Source: Mycolicibacterium sp. P9-22
GTDB taxonomy: Bacteria; Actinomycetota; Actinomycetes; Mycobacteriales; Mycobacteriaceae
Direction: 5' to 3'
DNA: 64,000 bases
NCBI RefSeq assembly: GCF_008329585.1
Contig: NZ_NPKP01000005.1
Coordinates: 372,001-436,000 of the forward strand
The notes under the pieces were generated by a model. The model made no database searches and was not told where the DNA came from. It saw nothing but the letters and a program-made list of their open reading frames with translations. Both the position numbers and the translations under genes were made by a program. Shown piece after piece: positions 7,538 through 17,594 of this stretch; the first letter of the stretch is position 1, and each line of letters begins with the position of its first letter.

Positions 7538-9091
7538 ATGGAATCGTTGGCTCTGCTCATGGAGGGCTTCGCCGCGGCGATGACGCCCACCTACCTGATG
7601 TTCGCCCTCATCGGCGTGCTGCTCGGCACCGCGGTCGGCGTGCTGCCTGGCATCGGGCCCGCGATGACTGTGGCGCTGCTGCTGCCGCTAACCTTCTCGC
7701 TTGACGCCACGGGCGCCATCATCATGTTCGCCGGCATCTACTACGGCGGAATGTACGGCGGCTCAACAGCTTCGATTCTCCTCAATACGCCCGGAGAAGC
7801 CTCCGCGATGATGACGGCCATTGAGGGCAACAAGATGGCCAAGGCTGGTCGAGCTGCCCAGGCGCTGGCCACCGCGGCCATCGGATCATTCGTCGCGGGC
7901 ACGATCGCCACCGGACTGCTGGTGCTGGTCGCCCCGCTCGTCGTCGACTTCGCCATCTCGATCACGCCGGCCGATTACTTCGCACTCATGGTGGTGGCCT
8001 TCGGGGCGGTGACCCTGGTGCTGGGCAGTTCACGTATCCGCGGGTTCGCCTCTCTCGGCATCGGATTGTTCATCGGTCTCATCGGTATCGATGGGTCGAC
8101 CGGCCAGGAACGCTTGACCTTTGGGCTGCCCCACCTGATGGACGGCGTCAACGTCATCGTGGTCGCAGTCGGCATTTTCGCGCTCGGAGAGGCGCTGTGG
8201 ATCGCCCTGCACCTGCGGCGCAGTCCGCCGGGGATCATCCCGGTGGGCCGCCCATGGATGGACAAGTCGGACTGGAAGCGATCATGGAAGCCGTGGCTGC
8301 GTGGTGCGGCACTGGGGTTCCCGTTCGGCGCCATGCCCGCCGGTGGGGCGGAGATCCCCACGTACCTGTCCTATGTCACCGAACGCAAACTGTCGAAGCA
8401 CCCCGAGGAGTTCGGCAAGGGTGCCATCGAGGGCGTCGCCGGACCCGAGGCCGCGAACAACGCCTCCGCCGCGGGCGTGCTGGTACCGCTGCTGACCCTG
8501 GGGCTTCCGACCTCGGCGACCGCGGCAGTGTTGTTGGCCGCTTTCCAGCAGTATGGTATTCAGCCCGGCCCGCTGCTGTTCGACAACGAGCCCGGCCTGG
8601 TGTGGGGTTTGATCGCCAGCCTGTTCATCGGCAATGTCTTGCTGCTCGCACTCAACCTGCCGCTCGCACCGCTGTGGGCCAAGCTGCTGCGTATCCCACG
8701 TCCGTACCTGTACGCCGGCATCCTGGTGTTCGCCGCCGTCGGCGCGTACGCAGCAGACGGCTCCAGCATGGGTCTGTACCTACTGTTGGTGATGGGACTG
8801 CTCGGAGTCATCATGCGCCGGTACGGGTTACCGGTCGTGCCGGTGATCATCGGGGTGATCCTGGGGCCACTCGCCGAGTTACAGTTGCGGCGCGCCATGC
8901 AATTGAGCGGCGGCGACCCCACGGCGCTGGTCGCCTCCCACCTGTCGATCGGGTTGTACGTCCTGCTGTGCCTGGCGTTCGTGGTGCCGTTGATCCTGCG
9001 CTGGCGCAGTGCGCGGTCACAGCCCGGTTCGGACGCGCCGATCCCAGTCGCGGAAGAGAAGGTACCGGCCGGCCCGGAACATGGCCGCTGA
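7538..9091 (+). CDS. tctA: TctA-type large permease subunit of the tripartite tricarboxylate transporter
   Basis: A 517-residue polytopic membrane protein of the TctA family. The signature region is clear: LLGTAVGVLPGIGPAMTVAL, then AGIYYGGMYGGSTASILLNT followed by PGEASAMMTAIEGNKMAK. A second conserved region reads FPFGAMPAGGAEIPTYLSY and EGVAGPEAANNASAAGVLVPLL-type sequence with LGLPTSATAAV. Length is normal for the family (about 500). It is the ion-coupled channel subunit working with TctB and the TctC lipoprotein. The start lies 1 nt after the tctB stop. Expression is probably controlled by the adjacent two-component system. Confidence 0.94.
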   Translation: MESLALLMEGFAAAMTPTYLMFALIGVLLGTAVGVLPGIGPAMTVALLLPLTFSLDATGAIIMFAGIYYGGMYGGSTASILLNTPGEASAMMTAIEGNKMAKAGRAAQALATAAIGSFVAGTIATGLLVLVAPLVVDFAISITPADYFALMVVAFGAVTLVLGSSRIRGFASLGIGLFIGLIGIDGSTGQERLTFGLPHLMDGVNVIVVAVGIFALGEALWIALHLRRSPPGIIPVGRPWMDKSDWKRSWKPWLRGAALGFPFGAMPAGGAEIPTYLSYVTERKLSKHPEEFGKGAIEGVAGPEAANNASAAGVLVPLLTLGLPTSATAAVLLAAFQQYGIQPGPLLFDNEPGLVWGLIASLFIGNVLLLALNLPLAPLWAKLLRIPRPYLYAGILVFAAVGAYAADGSSMGLYLLLVMGLLGVIMRRYGLPVVPVIIGVILGPLAELQLRRAMQLSGGDPTALVASHLSIGLYVLLCLAFVVPLILRWRSARSQPGSDAPIPVAEEKVPAGPEHGR

Positions 9092-10232
9092 TTCCGGTCC
9101 GCGGGGTGGGTGGAGGGCGTGGACTCCGATCGGGGTCCACGCCTTCTCCGTGCAGGCAGTCGGGTTCTCGCTGCGGCCGGCGGTCGCCTACGCCGCTCTG
9201 GACGCCGGGGTTGCGCCGGCTCTGCTCGGCGCCTTGTCGGTGAGTTACGCATTGGCGCCGCTGTTCCTGGCGCTGCCGGTGGGACGTGCGGTCGACCGAT
9301 TCGGTGAGCGGCCACCACTGATCGTCGGCGGCGTTCTGATGGCCACGTCGTGCGTGGTGCTGTTGGCCGGTTCCACGCACGCCCTGTGGCTGATAGTCGG
9401 GCTGATGCTGGCGGGGGTAAGCCACTTGTTGTGCGTCATCGGCGAGCAGACCGCGGTGGCCCAGATGAGTTCGGGCTCCAGCGATTCCCGGTTCGGTTCC
9501 TACACCTTGGCGGGTTCGTGCGGGCAGGCCATCGGCCCACTCTTTCTCGGGCTGGGGGACGGCACGCCGTTCCGGCCGACTCCGGTTCTGGTCGCGTCGT
9601 TGATCATGTCCGGCCTGATCGTGGTCACGTCGGTGTTCATCGGCGGCCGGACTGCCAACGGCGGAAAACGAAGGGGCGGCGTCACATCATCGTTGTTACG
9701 TGACAAACGGATCCGAGCAGCCATCATCGTCAGCGGTATCGTGATGGCCGCCGTCGACATCACACTGATCTACTTACCGGCGTTGGGCCGTGAGGTCGGG
9801 CTCAGCGCGGCGTTCATCGGCGGGGTGCTCGCGCTGCGGGCGGTGTCGTCGATGGCCGTGCGCGGGATCACCGGGCGAACAGTCCGGCGGTGGGGCCGCC
9901 GCACGGTGCTGGTGACCGGCATCGGTGCTGCGGCCACGGCCTTGATCGCGCTGTCGACGTGGCCACATCCCGCCGTGCTGCTGATCGCGGCGGCGGTGCT
10001 CGGAGCCGGTCTAGGAGTCGGGCAGCCCATCACCATGGCGATGGTCGCCGACCTGGCACCCGCCGGGCAGCGCGGCACAGCGATGACACTTCGGCTGATG
10101 GGCAATCGCCTGGGTGTGGTGATCCTGCCGGTGTCGGTCGGCGCGGTCGCCGCCGGCGCCGGCGCGGGTGGGGTACTCGCCGGCACCGCCGCGCTGCTGT
10201 GCGCGAGCTGCATCGTCTCGGCCCGGCGCTGA
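9081..10232 (+). CDS. Major facilitator superfamily transporter
   Basis: A 383-residue protein with about 12 hydrophobic helices. The loop between helices 2 and 3 carries LPVGRAVDRFGERPPLIVGG, the MFS motif A (G-x-x-x-D-R-x-G), and a related motif occurs in the second half (GRTVRRWGRRTVLVTG). ATG 9081 overlaps the last codons of tctA by 11 nt, so it is probably cotranscribed with the tct genes. Its role could be uptake or export of a related carboxylate, but the family is too broad to say. An in-frame start further upstream would lie wholly inside tctA and is not favoured. Confidence 0.85.
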   Translation: MAADSGPRGGWRAWTPIGVHAFSVQAVGFSLRPAVAYAALDAGVAPALLGALSVSYALAPLFLALPVGRAVDRFGERPPLIVGGVLMATSCVVLLAGSTHALWLIVGLMLAGVSHLLCVIGEQTAVAQMSSGSSDSRFGSYTLAGSCGQAIGPLFLGLGDGTPFRPTPVLVASLIMSGLIVVTSVFIGGRTANGGKRRGGVTSSLLRDKRIRAAIIVSGIVMAAVDITLIYLPALGREVGLSAAFIGGVLALRAVSSMAVRGITGRTVRRWGRRTVLVTGIGAAATALIALSTWPHPAVLLIAAAVLGAGLGVGQPITMAMVADLAPAGQRGTAMTLRLMGNRLGVVILPVSVGAVAAGAGAGGVLAGTAALLCASCIVSARR

Positions 10233-10289
10233 ACAGCCCCTGGCCTGCGGCGTCACGCCGATCTGGGCGCACCTCCCACCTGCGCATCA

Positions 10290-10308
10290 TTAGGCTAGGC
10301 TAAGCTCT
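10290..10308 (+). promoter_or_regulatory. Candidate IdeR (iron-regulator) box
   Basis: The 19 bases TTAGGCTAGGCTAAGCTCT match the mycobacterial IdeR consensus TTAGGTTAGGCTAACCTAA at 15 positions. They lie 110 nt before the GTG of the glutamate-synthase-like gene. IdeR-Fe normally represses genes under sufficient iron, so this site would make the following operon iron-responsive. Not tested by a genome-wide motif score. Confidence 0.6.
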
Positions 10309-10417
10309 TCGCGAGCACCGGAGCCTGCGGTAACCGCACGGGCCGAGCGGGGACCCCTCAGCGTCGAGAACCCAAGCGGTGCGACCTGTGCATCTGCAGC
10401 GTTGAGGAGGTCACCGG

Positions 10418-13400
10418 GTGACGGGGCTCCATGATCCGGATCTGGAAAAGAACAGCTGTGGTGTCGGCTTCCTGACCCGTAAGGACGGTCGCCAGACCCA
10501 CGACGTGATCCAGATGCTGCACGACGCCTTGTGCGCTGTGCCACACCGCGGCGGCATGTCGTCGGAAGGTGTCGGTGACGGCGCCGGCGTCAACCTCGAC
10601 CTCTCGGTCCGCTTCTTCGCCGATATCACCGGGCTGCCCGACCTTGCTCTCGGGCAGTTCGGCGTCGGCAACTTCTTCCTGCCCAACGACCCCGACTTCC
10701 ACACCGAGGCCGAGCGCGTCATCGAGGATGCCCTGACCGCGCGCGGGCTCCGCATCCTGGTGAAACGTGATGTGCCGGTTAATAACTCGGCGATCCGCCC
10801 CGCCGCCGTCAAGTACCAGTCACCGATCCGCCAGTGGATCTTCACCGCCGACCGGCTGTCCGACAAGACAATTCATGACGCGCTGATGGCCATCGAGGCC
10901 GTCGCCTACACCCGCGCCGACCTCGCAGGCCTGTACCCGTTGTCGTTGAGCGCCCGCACCCAGGTGCTCAAGGGCCGGTTGAACTCGAACGAGGTGGTCC
11001 CCTATTTCGACGATCTGTCCGATCCGCGGATGGAGGTCCACTCGATGTTCTTCCACACCAGGTTCTCCACCAACACCGCACCCAACGCGACGATGGCGCA
11101 GCCGTTCCGGTTCATGGCGCACAACGGCGAACTGAACACCGACAAGAAGAACCGGCTCTCCGACAACGCCATCGCACTGGCCCGCAACCGTGCCATCATC
11201 CGGCCCGTCGGCCAGTCCGACAGCTGCCGGCTCGACCAGACCCTGCAGAACCGGGTCCTGGAGGACGATCTGGACCTGGTCACCGCGGTCGTCGCGATGA
11301 TGCCGCCGGCGTGGGAGAACGACACCACGCTCTCGCCCCAGGTGCGGGCCATGCTGGAGTACTTCAGCCTCTATGAGGAGAAGAACGACGGACCGGCAGC
11401 GCTGATCTTCGGCGACGGCACCTACATCGGCGCCCGCCTGGACCGGCTCGGGCTGCGGCCGCTGCGCACCGTGGAGACCGACGAGTACCTGGGCGTGATG
11501 TCCGAGGCCGGGCAGGTCAACTTCGCGCCCGGCCAGGTGACCAGACGGGGCCGCATCGAGGCCGGCGGAATGCTGTACTACGACCATCGCGAGCAACGGT
11601 CCTACGGCACCACCGAGGCGCTGGAGATGCTCGCCGCCAAACACGATTACCAGGACATGCTGGCCGTCGCGCGGGTGAACCTGGCGGCGCTGCCCGCGGT
11701 GCCGCCGGAGAGCCAGTTGTCCCCCGCCCGCTACAACGGGGACCTCAACCGCCACCAGCGCTACGTCTGTTATTCGATGAGCCAGGAAGATTTCAAGTTC
11801 CTGATGGACCCGATGCTGACCACGGGTCAGGAGAAGATCTCCGCGATGGGCTACGGCGCGGCCATCAACGCGTTGTCCAACCACGAGGGCGGCATAGCCC
11901 GGTACTTCTCGCAGCGCTTCGCCCAGGTCACCAACCCGCCCCTGGACAGCATCCGCGAGGCCGACGGCATGACGCTGCGGGTCGCGCTCGGTGCCAAGCC
12001 GAACAGCGGCGCACGACCCGCCCCGCAGATCGTCATCCCGTCCCCGCTCCTCGGCCACCTGGACATGCTGAGCATCCGCGATCAGCAGCACACCCCGGTG
12101 CGCCGCTTCGGGATGCGCTATCGGGTCGACCTCACCGATCGCCAGGGCAATGCCGATGCCCTGGTCGCCGCGATCGACGCCCTGTGCGATGACATCGAGT
12201 CCTATGCCCGCGAGTCCGGCGGCATCGCCGTCATCTCCGACCGGCACATCGAAACCGGGCTGGCACCGATACCCGTCATCATCGCCGTCTCGGCGATCAA
12301 CCAGCGGCTCATCGAACAGGGTCTGCGGCTGCGCGTTTCGGTGATCGCCGAGAGCGGCCAGCTGGCGTCCTCGCATCACATCGCGACGGTCCTCGGTTTC
12401 GGCGCGTCCGCGGTGTACCCGCTGGCGGTGCAGATGCGGGCCGAGGAGAAGTTCGGTCCGGATGAGACTTTGGTGACCGCCGCCTACCAGCGGTTTGCCA
12501 AGGCCGCCGAGAAGTCACTGATGAAGACCATGGGTCGGGTGGGCCTGTGCACCGTGGAAAGCTATATCGGCGGTGAGTTCTTCGAACCCAGCTACCTGGA
12601 CACCGGCGACCCGGTGCTGCGCCGCTACTTCCCGAACGTGGTGTCCCCGGTCGGCGGTGTCGGATTCGACACGCTGGCAGCCACCGTCGCCGAGTGGCAC
12701 AACCACGCGCTGTCGGTCACCGGCGAGAAGGACGTCCCCCTGCTCGGCCTGTTCAAGGAACGCGCCGAAGGGTCCGGGCACTCCTACGGCACCACTGCCG
12801 TGCGTGGCTTTGTCGACATGACCGAGGAGGCCATCTCCTTCGGCGACGAGGGGCGCCCGGACAACCCGGACATGACCGACCCGGCGTTCCTGCGTTCGCT
12901 GCCCCTGCACCAACTCGAAGGCGCCTTCGGACTCGACGATGAGGCATACCAGCACAACAGCTTCGAGGAGATGACGCCGCGGGCGATCAACAACTTCGAC
13001 ATCACCCCGGGCTATCGGCATTTCGTTTTCGCGATGAACGCCGAGCGGGCCCGCCGCCCAGCCGCCCTACGCGATGTACTCGCACTGCCCGCCGACGTGA
13101 ACTTCCTGCACACCGCCGACGAGTTCCGTTCCGAACTCGGACAGTTCGCGCGGTTCGGCAACAACAGCTTCCAGGTCCGCGGCCTGACCTGTGTCCGGGT
13201 CGGTGACGAGTTCACGCTGCGCCTGGGCCACAGCGCGCACCGCCTGGAGGCACTGGCGGAATCACTGCTGCGCCGCTTCGGGGCCGATATCGTCGACCAC
13301 GAGATCATTGTCGACCGGCTGTGGATCCGGGCACGAGGCGCCGCCCGCGACTATCTGGCGATGGTTCAGACCGCGCCGGACTCGATACCGCTGGCCGCCG

Positions 13401-15850
13401 TGCAACCCGCCAGCGAGATCGCGGCGACGCTGACATCCGGGGCGATGAGCCACGGTGCCCTGGTGGCCTCGGCACATGAGGCCGTCGCGCACGGCACCAA
13501 CATGGTAGGCGGACTGTCCAACTGCGGTGAGGGCGGCGAGCACATCACCCGGTACGGCACCATCCGCGGCTCCCGGATCAAGCAGTTCGCCTCCGGCCGC
13601 TTCGGGGTGTGGGCCGGCTACCTGGCCGACCCGATGCTGCGTGAACTGGAGATCAAGATCGGTCAGGGCGCGAAACCCGGTGAGGGCGGCCAGCTCCCGG
13701 CTCCCAAGGTCACCGTGCAGATCGCGGCCGCCCGCGGCGGCACCCCAGGTGTGGAACTGGTCTCTCCCCCGCCGCACCACGACACCTATTCCATCGAGGA
13801 CCTGGCCCAGCTCATCCACGACTGCAAGGCAGCCCGGGTACGGGTGATCGTCAAGCTGGTCTCCAGCGAGGGCATCGGCACCATCGCCGTCGGCGTCGCC
13901 AAGGCCGGTGCCGATGTCATCAACGTCGCCGGCAACACCGGCGGCACCGGCGCGGCGGCCGTCACCAGCCTCAAGTACGCCGGGCGTTCCGCCGAAATCG
14001 GTGTCGCCGAAGTGCATCAGGCGCTGGTGGCCAATGGAATCCGGCAGAAGGTCGTGCTGCGCTGCTCGGGAGCGCACCAGACGGCCAGCGATGTCATCAC
14101 CTCTGCGCTGCTCGGCGCGGACAGCTTCGAGTTCGGCACCACCGCGCTGATGATGCTCAAGTGCGTCATGGCCAAGAACTGCAACATCAAGTGCCCGGCC
14201 GGGTTGACCACCAATCCCGAGGCCTTCGACGGTGACCCGCGCGCCCTGGCCCAGTATCTGCTCAACATCTCCCACGAGGTGCGCGAGATCCTCGCCACGC
14301 TCGGCATGCCGTCACTGGCGGCTGCCCGCGGCCGCAGTGATCTGCTGCACCTGCTCGACCACCCGTCGAGCATCGGCAAGCTGGACCTGCGCGCCATGCT
14401 GCAGGTCGCCAGGGGATTCGTGCCCGAGAATCCGATCTACATGGAAAAGGACTACGCGGTCGACGACGCGCTCCTGGCCCAGCTCGATCTCGACGGCGTC
14501 GAGATGGTACCGGTGGCGTTGACCAACCAGAACAAGAGTGTCGGCGGCCAGCTGGCCGTCGATATCGAACGCAGGCTGAACCATCAGGGCGGCAGCGGCA
14601 CTGCGGTCGCGGTGGATGCCCGCGGGCGGCGATACCTGACCCCGGACAGCGTCGTGATCACGACCACCGGATCGGCGGGCCAGAGCTACGGCGTGTTCTG
14701 CAACGATGGAATGACGATGGCGCACACCGGAACCTGCAATGACGGCGTCGGCAAGAGCCAGTGCGGCGGCATCATCGCGGTGCGCTCCCCCGGCGGTGGG
14801 TCGACCCGACCCGGCGGCAATGTGCTGATCGGCAACTTCGCCCTGTTCGGCGCCTCCGGCGGCCGGTTGTTCGTCGAGGGTGAGGCCGGCGACCGGTTCG
14901 CGGTACGCAACTCCGGTGCCACCGCGGTGGTCGAGGGTGTCGGAGAGTTCTTGTGCGAGTACATGACCAACGGTGCGGTGTTCAACATCGGCGGCTTCGG
15001 TAAGGGCGTCGCCAACGGGATGAGCGGCGGCTTCCTCTACCAGTACGACCCGGACGCCGAGCTGGCCGGCAAGGTCAGTGCCGACTCCGTGCTGCTGGCA
15101 CCGATCAGTGAAGCACCGTTCCACGAGGTCGCCGCACGCACGATGCTGCAGTGGCATCTGGAGGCGACCGGATCAACGAAGGCCGCCGCACTGCTACAGG
15201 ATTGGGATGTGACCCGCCTGCACGTCAGCTATGCGATGCCGCGGGCACTGCTGCAGTACCAGGATGCCGAGGCGATCCTGGCGGCCAAGACCCGCAAGGA
15301 ACTGCTCGACGAGTTGGCCTCCGCCCTGGCCGGGTACCAGGTGCACAAGTTCAAGCGTTCCTACCGCCACGGTGAGACGGTGCTCGACGGCGCGGTACCC
15401 GGCTACGGCGAGACCGACACCGAGGCCATGTTCGCGCTGCTGAACTCCTACACCGTGCTGAATCTGGCTCAGCGACTGGCCCTTACGCGGCTGCCCGGCG
15501 TCACCGACATCGCCGATGCACGGGTCGCCAAAATGGTGCGCAACCTGGTGCTCACCGAGGATTTCTTCCTGATCCAAAAGCTGCAGCGCTTCGCCCGGGA
15601 AGCCATCGACGACTTCAGCGATGAGAACCTGGCGGTGTTCATCGCCGACAAACGCATCACCGACTACAAGGCCGCGCTGGCGCAGCGCAACGTGTTGTCG
15701 ATGGACAGCCCGGGAACCTACGGCTGGATCCTGTACCAGAACGCCAAGAATGTGGACATGATCGGCCGCCTGCCCTCGTTCGAGGAACTGTTTGCCGCGC
15801 AATCGGTTCCGGACGTGGTGGCGTCCCTCACCTCGTTGGAAAGCGCGTGA
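10418..15850 (+). CDS. gltB: Glutamate synthase large-subunit-like protein, extended variant
   Basis: A 1810-residue protein, about 300 residues longer than usual GltB. After a 13-residue propeptide it has the Ntn-type Cys14 (KNSCGVGF) of class II glutamine amidotransferases. A central domain follows, then the FMN/synthase domain (SNCGEGGEHITRYG; GNTGGTGAA) with the iron-sulfur cysteines 1249, 1255 and 1259 in CVMAKNCNIKCPAG. The second gap is three residues, one shorter than in classical GOGAT. A GXGXG beta-helix region (around GGIIAVRSPGGGS; MSGGFLYQYD) is followed by about 270 extra mostly helical residues. The start is GTG behind GAGGAGG. The next gene is a diflavin reductase rather than GltD, suggesting a different electron donor. 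Confidence 0.85.
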   Translation: MTGLHDPDLEKNSCGVGFLTRKDGRQTHDVIQMLHDALCAVPHRGGMSSEGVGDGAGVNLDLSVRFFADITGLPDLALGQFGVGNFFLPNDPDFHTEAERVIEDALTARGLRILVKRDVPVNNSAIRPAAVKYQSPIRQWIFTADRLSDKTIHDALMAIEAVAYTRADLAGLYPLSLSARTQVLKGRLNSNEVVPYFDDLSDPRMEVHSMFFHTRFSTNTAPNATMAQPFRFMAHNGELNTDKKNRLSDNAIALARNRAIIRPVGQSDSCRLDQTLQNRVLEDDLDLVTAVVAMMPPAWENDTTLSPQVRAMLEYFSLYEEKNDGPAALIFGDGTYIGARLDRLGLRPLRTVETDEYLGVMSEAGQVNFAPGQVTRRGRIEAGGMLYYDHREQRSYGTTEALEMLAAKHDYQDMLAVARVNLAALPAVPPESQLSPARYNGDLNRHQRYVCYSMSQEDFKFLMDPMLTTGQEKISAMGYGAAINALSNHEGGIARYFSQRFAQVTNPPLDSIREADGMTLRVALGAKPNSGARPAPQIVIPSPLLGHLDMLSIRDQQHTPVRRFGMRYRVDLTDRQGNADALVAAIDALCDDIESYARESGGIAVISDRHIETGLAPIPVIIAVSAINQRLIEQGLRLRVSVIAESGQLASSHHIATVLGFGASAVYPLAVQMRAEEKFGPDETLVTAAYQRFAKAAEKSLMKTMGRVGLCTVESYIGGEFFEPSYLDTGDPVLRRYFPNVVSPVGGVGFDTLAATVAEWHNHALSVTGEKDVPLLGLFKERAEGSGHSYGTTAVRGFVDMTEEAISFGDEGRPDNPDMTDPAFLRSLPLHQLEGAFGLDDEAYQHNSFEEMTPRAINNFDITPGYRHFVFAMNAERARRPAALRDVLALPADVNFLHTADEFRSELGQFARFGNNSFQVRGLTCVRVGDEFTLRLGHSAHRLEALAESLLRRFGADIVDHEIIVDRLWIRARGAARDYLAMVQTAPDSIPLAAVQPASEIAATLTSGAMSHGALVASAHEAVAHGTNMVGGLSNCGEGGEHITRYGTIRGSRIKQFASGRFGVWAGYLADPMLRELEIKIGQGAKPGEGGQLPAPKVTVQIAAARGGTPGVELVSPPPHHDTYSIEDLAQLIHDCKAARVRVIVKLVSSEGIGTIAVGVAKAGADVINVAGNTGGTGAAAVTSLKYAGRSAEIGVAEVHQALVANGIRQKVVLRCSGAHQTASDVITSALLGADSFEFGTTALMMLKCVMAKNCNIKCPAGLTTNPEAFDGDPRALAQYLLNISHEVREILATLGMPSLAAARGRSDLLHLLDHPSSIGKLDLRAMLQVARGFVPENPIYMEKDYAVDDALLAQLDLDGVEMVPVALTNQNKSVGGQLAVDIERRLNHQGGSGTAVAVDARGRRYLTPDSVVITTTGSAGQSYGVFCNDGMTMAHTGTCNDGVGKSQCGGIIAVRSPGGGSTRPGGNVLIGNFALFGASGGRLFVEGEAGDRFAVRNSGATAVVEGVGEFLCEYMTNGAVFNIGGFGKGVANGMSGGFLYQYDPDAELAGKVSADSVLLAPISEAPFHEVAARTMLQWHLEATGSTKAAALLQDWDVTRLHVSYAMPRALLQYQDAEAILAAKTRKELLDELASALAGYQVHKFKRSYRHGETVLDGAVPGYGETDTEAMFALLNSYTVLNLAQRLALTRLPGVTDIADARVAKMVRNLVLTEDFFLIQKLQRFAREAIDDFSDENLAVFIADKRITDYKAALAQRNVLSMDSPGTYGWILYQNAKNVDMIGRLPSFEELFAAQSVPDVVASLTSLESA

Positions 15851-15854
15851 CCCG

Positions 15855-17594
15855 ATGAAGATCTCCTACATCCCCCAAGACGCCCCGTTCAACGAGGACC
15901 AGCGCGCCTGGCTGTCGGGTTTCCTGGCCGGCCTGCACTCCCGGCTGGCGATGAACCTCGCACCACCGCCGGCAGTCCCCGGCGACCGGTCCGCGCCGCG
16001 CCCGGCGCTGCGCATCCTCTACGGCACCCAGACCGGCAACGCCGAGGGGGTGGCCAACGACGCGTCGGCGGCCGCGAAGGCCCAGGGTTTCGATGTGACG
16101 GTGAGCGGGCTCGACGAGATCGAACTCGACGAGTTCGCCGGCCTCAAGTACGTGCTGATCGTCACCTCCACCTACGGCGAGGGCGAGATGCCCGACAACG
16201 CCGAACTGTTCTGGGAGGCCTTGTCGGCGTCGACCGCCCCGCGTCTGGAGGGAGTGTCCTTCGGGGTGCTGGCGCTCGGCGACACCAGTTATGACGAGTT
16301 CTGTCAGGCCGGCAAGCTGTTCGACACCCGCCTTGAGCAACTCGGTGCCGCGCGGGTGGTGGCCCGCACCGACTGCGATGTCGACTACGAAGCTCAGGCC
16401 GCCGAATGGATCCAGGCCGCCGTCTCGGCGCTGGTACCCAGTTCCGGGGCCAGCGGGGCACCCAGCACTCCGCCACCGAGCGCGGTCGCCCGGTCCGGGT
16501 GGACGCGCAAGAACCCGTTCGTCGCGGACGTCGCGGTAAACCGCCTGCTGTCGGGACCCGGGTCGGACAAGGAGATTCGGCATTTCGAGTTCGATCTGGC
16601 CGACAGCGGGATCGAGTATGTCGCGGGCGACGCCCTGGCCGTCATCCCGGAGAATGACCCCGCCCTGGTCGACGCCATCGCCGAGCACTTCCGGGTGTCG
16701 GCCGACACCCTCGTCGGGGATGAGCCTCTCGGCGATCTGTTGGGTCACCGATTCGAGATCAGCGCGCCGTCAAAGGATCTGCTCGGCGAGGTGGAACGGC
16801 GCGCTGAGAACCCGGAGCTCTCGCACGTTTTGCGCGGCGGGGTGAAGGAGACCCTGGAGCGCTGGCTCTACGGCAAGGACATCCTGGACGTGCTGACCAT
16901 AGCCGGGGACGACCTGAGCCTCGAGGAGTTCATCGGGCTCCTCAAACCGCTTGCCCACCGGGCGTATTCCATTTCATCGAGTGCGCTGGCACATCCGGAC
17001 CGCATTCACCTCACCGTGGCCAGCGTCCGCTATCACACCAGCGGACGGATGCGCGGTGGCGTCTGCTCGACGTTCCTGGCCGACCGCAGTTCCGCGTCCA
17101 AGATCTTCCTGCAACCCAACAAGTCCTTCCGGGTGCCGGCAGATGACGACGCTCCGATGATCATGGTGGGCCCGGGTACCGGGGTCGCGCCGTTCCGCGC
17201 GTTCCTGCAGGAGCGCGAACAGCGCGGCGCAGGCGGACGCAACTGGCTGTTCTTCGGCGATCAGCACCGCGACCACGACTTCGCTTATTCCGAGGAGATC
17301 TCGGCGTGGCAGGAGACGGGGCTGCTGAATCGTTTGGAGCTGGCGTTTTCTCGTGATCAGGCCGAGAAAGTCTATGTGCAGACCCGGATGCGTGAACACG
17401 GCAAGGAACTGTTCGGCTGGCTCGAGGAGGGCGGCCACTTCTATGTCTGCGGTGACGCGACCCGGATGGCCAAGGACGTCGACAAGGCGCTGCATGATGT
17501 CGTCGCCACCCACGGCGGGCTGGACGCCGACGGTGCGGTCGAGTACGTCAACTCGCTGAAGCGGGAGAAGCGGTACGTACGCGATGTGTACTGA
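15855..17594 (+). CDS. CysJ/P450-reductase-like diflavin oxidoreductase
   Basis: A 579-residue NADPH diflavin reductase. An N-terminal block (QDAPFNEDQRAWLSGFLAG) precedes a flavodoxin domain (LYGTQTGNAEGVAND; TSTYGEGEMPDNAELFW). Next is the FAD domain with HRAYSISSSA and GGVCSTFLAD, then the NADPH domain with MVGPGTGVAPFRAFLQERE and YVCGDATRMAKDVDKAL. It ends in RYVRDVY, like CysJ. It begins 4 nt after the GOGAT-like stop, so both are cotranscribed. In sulfite reductase such proteins feed electrons from NADPH to a Fe-S/haem partner. Here the partner is probably the GOGAT-like protein, the HemS-like protein, or both (inference). No sulfite reductase haemoprotein is nearby. Confidence 0.92.
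   Translation: MKISYIPQDAPFNEDQRAWLSGFLAGLHSRLAMNLAPPPAVPGDRSAPRPALRILYGTQTGNAEGVANDASAAAKAQGFDVTVSGLDEIELDEFAGLKYVLIVTSTYGEGEMPDNAELFWEALSASTAPRLEGVSFGVLALGDTSYDEFCQAGKLFDTRLEQLGAARVVARTDCDVDYEAQAAEWIQAAVSALVPSSGASGAPSTPPPSAVARSGWTRKNPFVADVAVNRLLSGPGSDKEIRHFEFDLADSGIEYVAGDALAVIPENDPALVDAIAEHFRVSADTLVGDEPLGDLLGHRFEISAPSKDLLGEVERRAENPELSHVLRGGVKETLERWLYGKDILDVLTIAGDDLSLEEFIGLLKPLAHRAYSISSSALAHPDRIHLTVASVRYHTSGRMRGGVCSTFLADRSSASKIFLQPNKSFRVPADDDAPMIMVGPGTGVAPFRAFLQEREQRGAGGRNWLFFGDQHRDHDFAYSEEISAWQETGLLNRLELAFSRDQAEKVYVQTRMREHGKELFGWLEEGGHFYVCGDATRMAKDVDKALHDVVATHGGLDADGAVEYVNSLKREKRYVRDVY

Noticed and set aside
10820..12379. 519-codon open frame on the minus strand
   Set aside because: Antisense to the GOGAT-like gene. 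Long antisense frames arise from G+C-rich third positions; no family motif or ribosome site.
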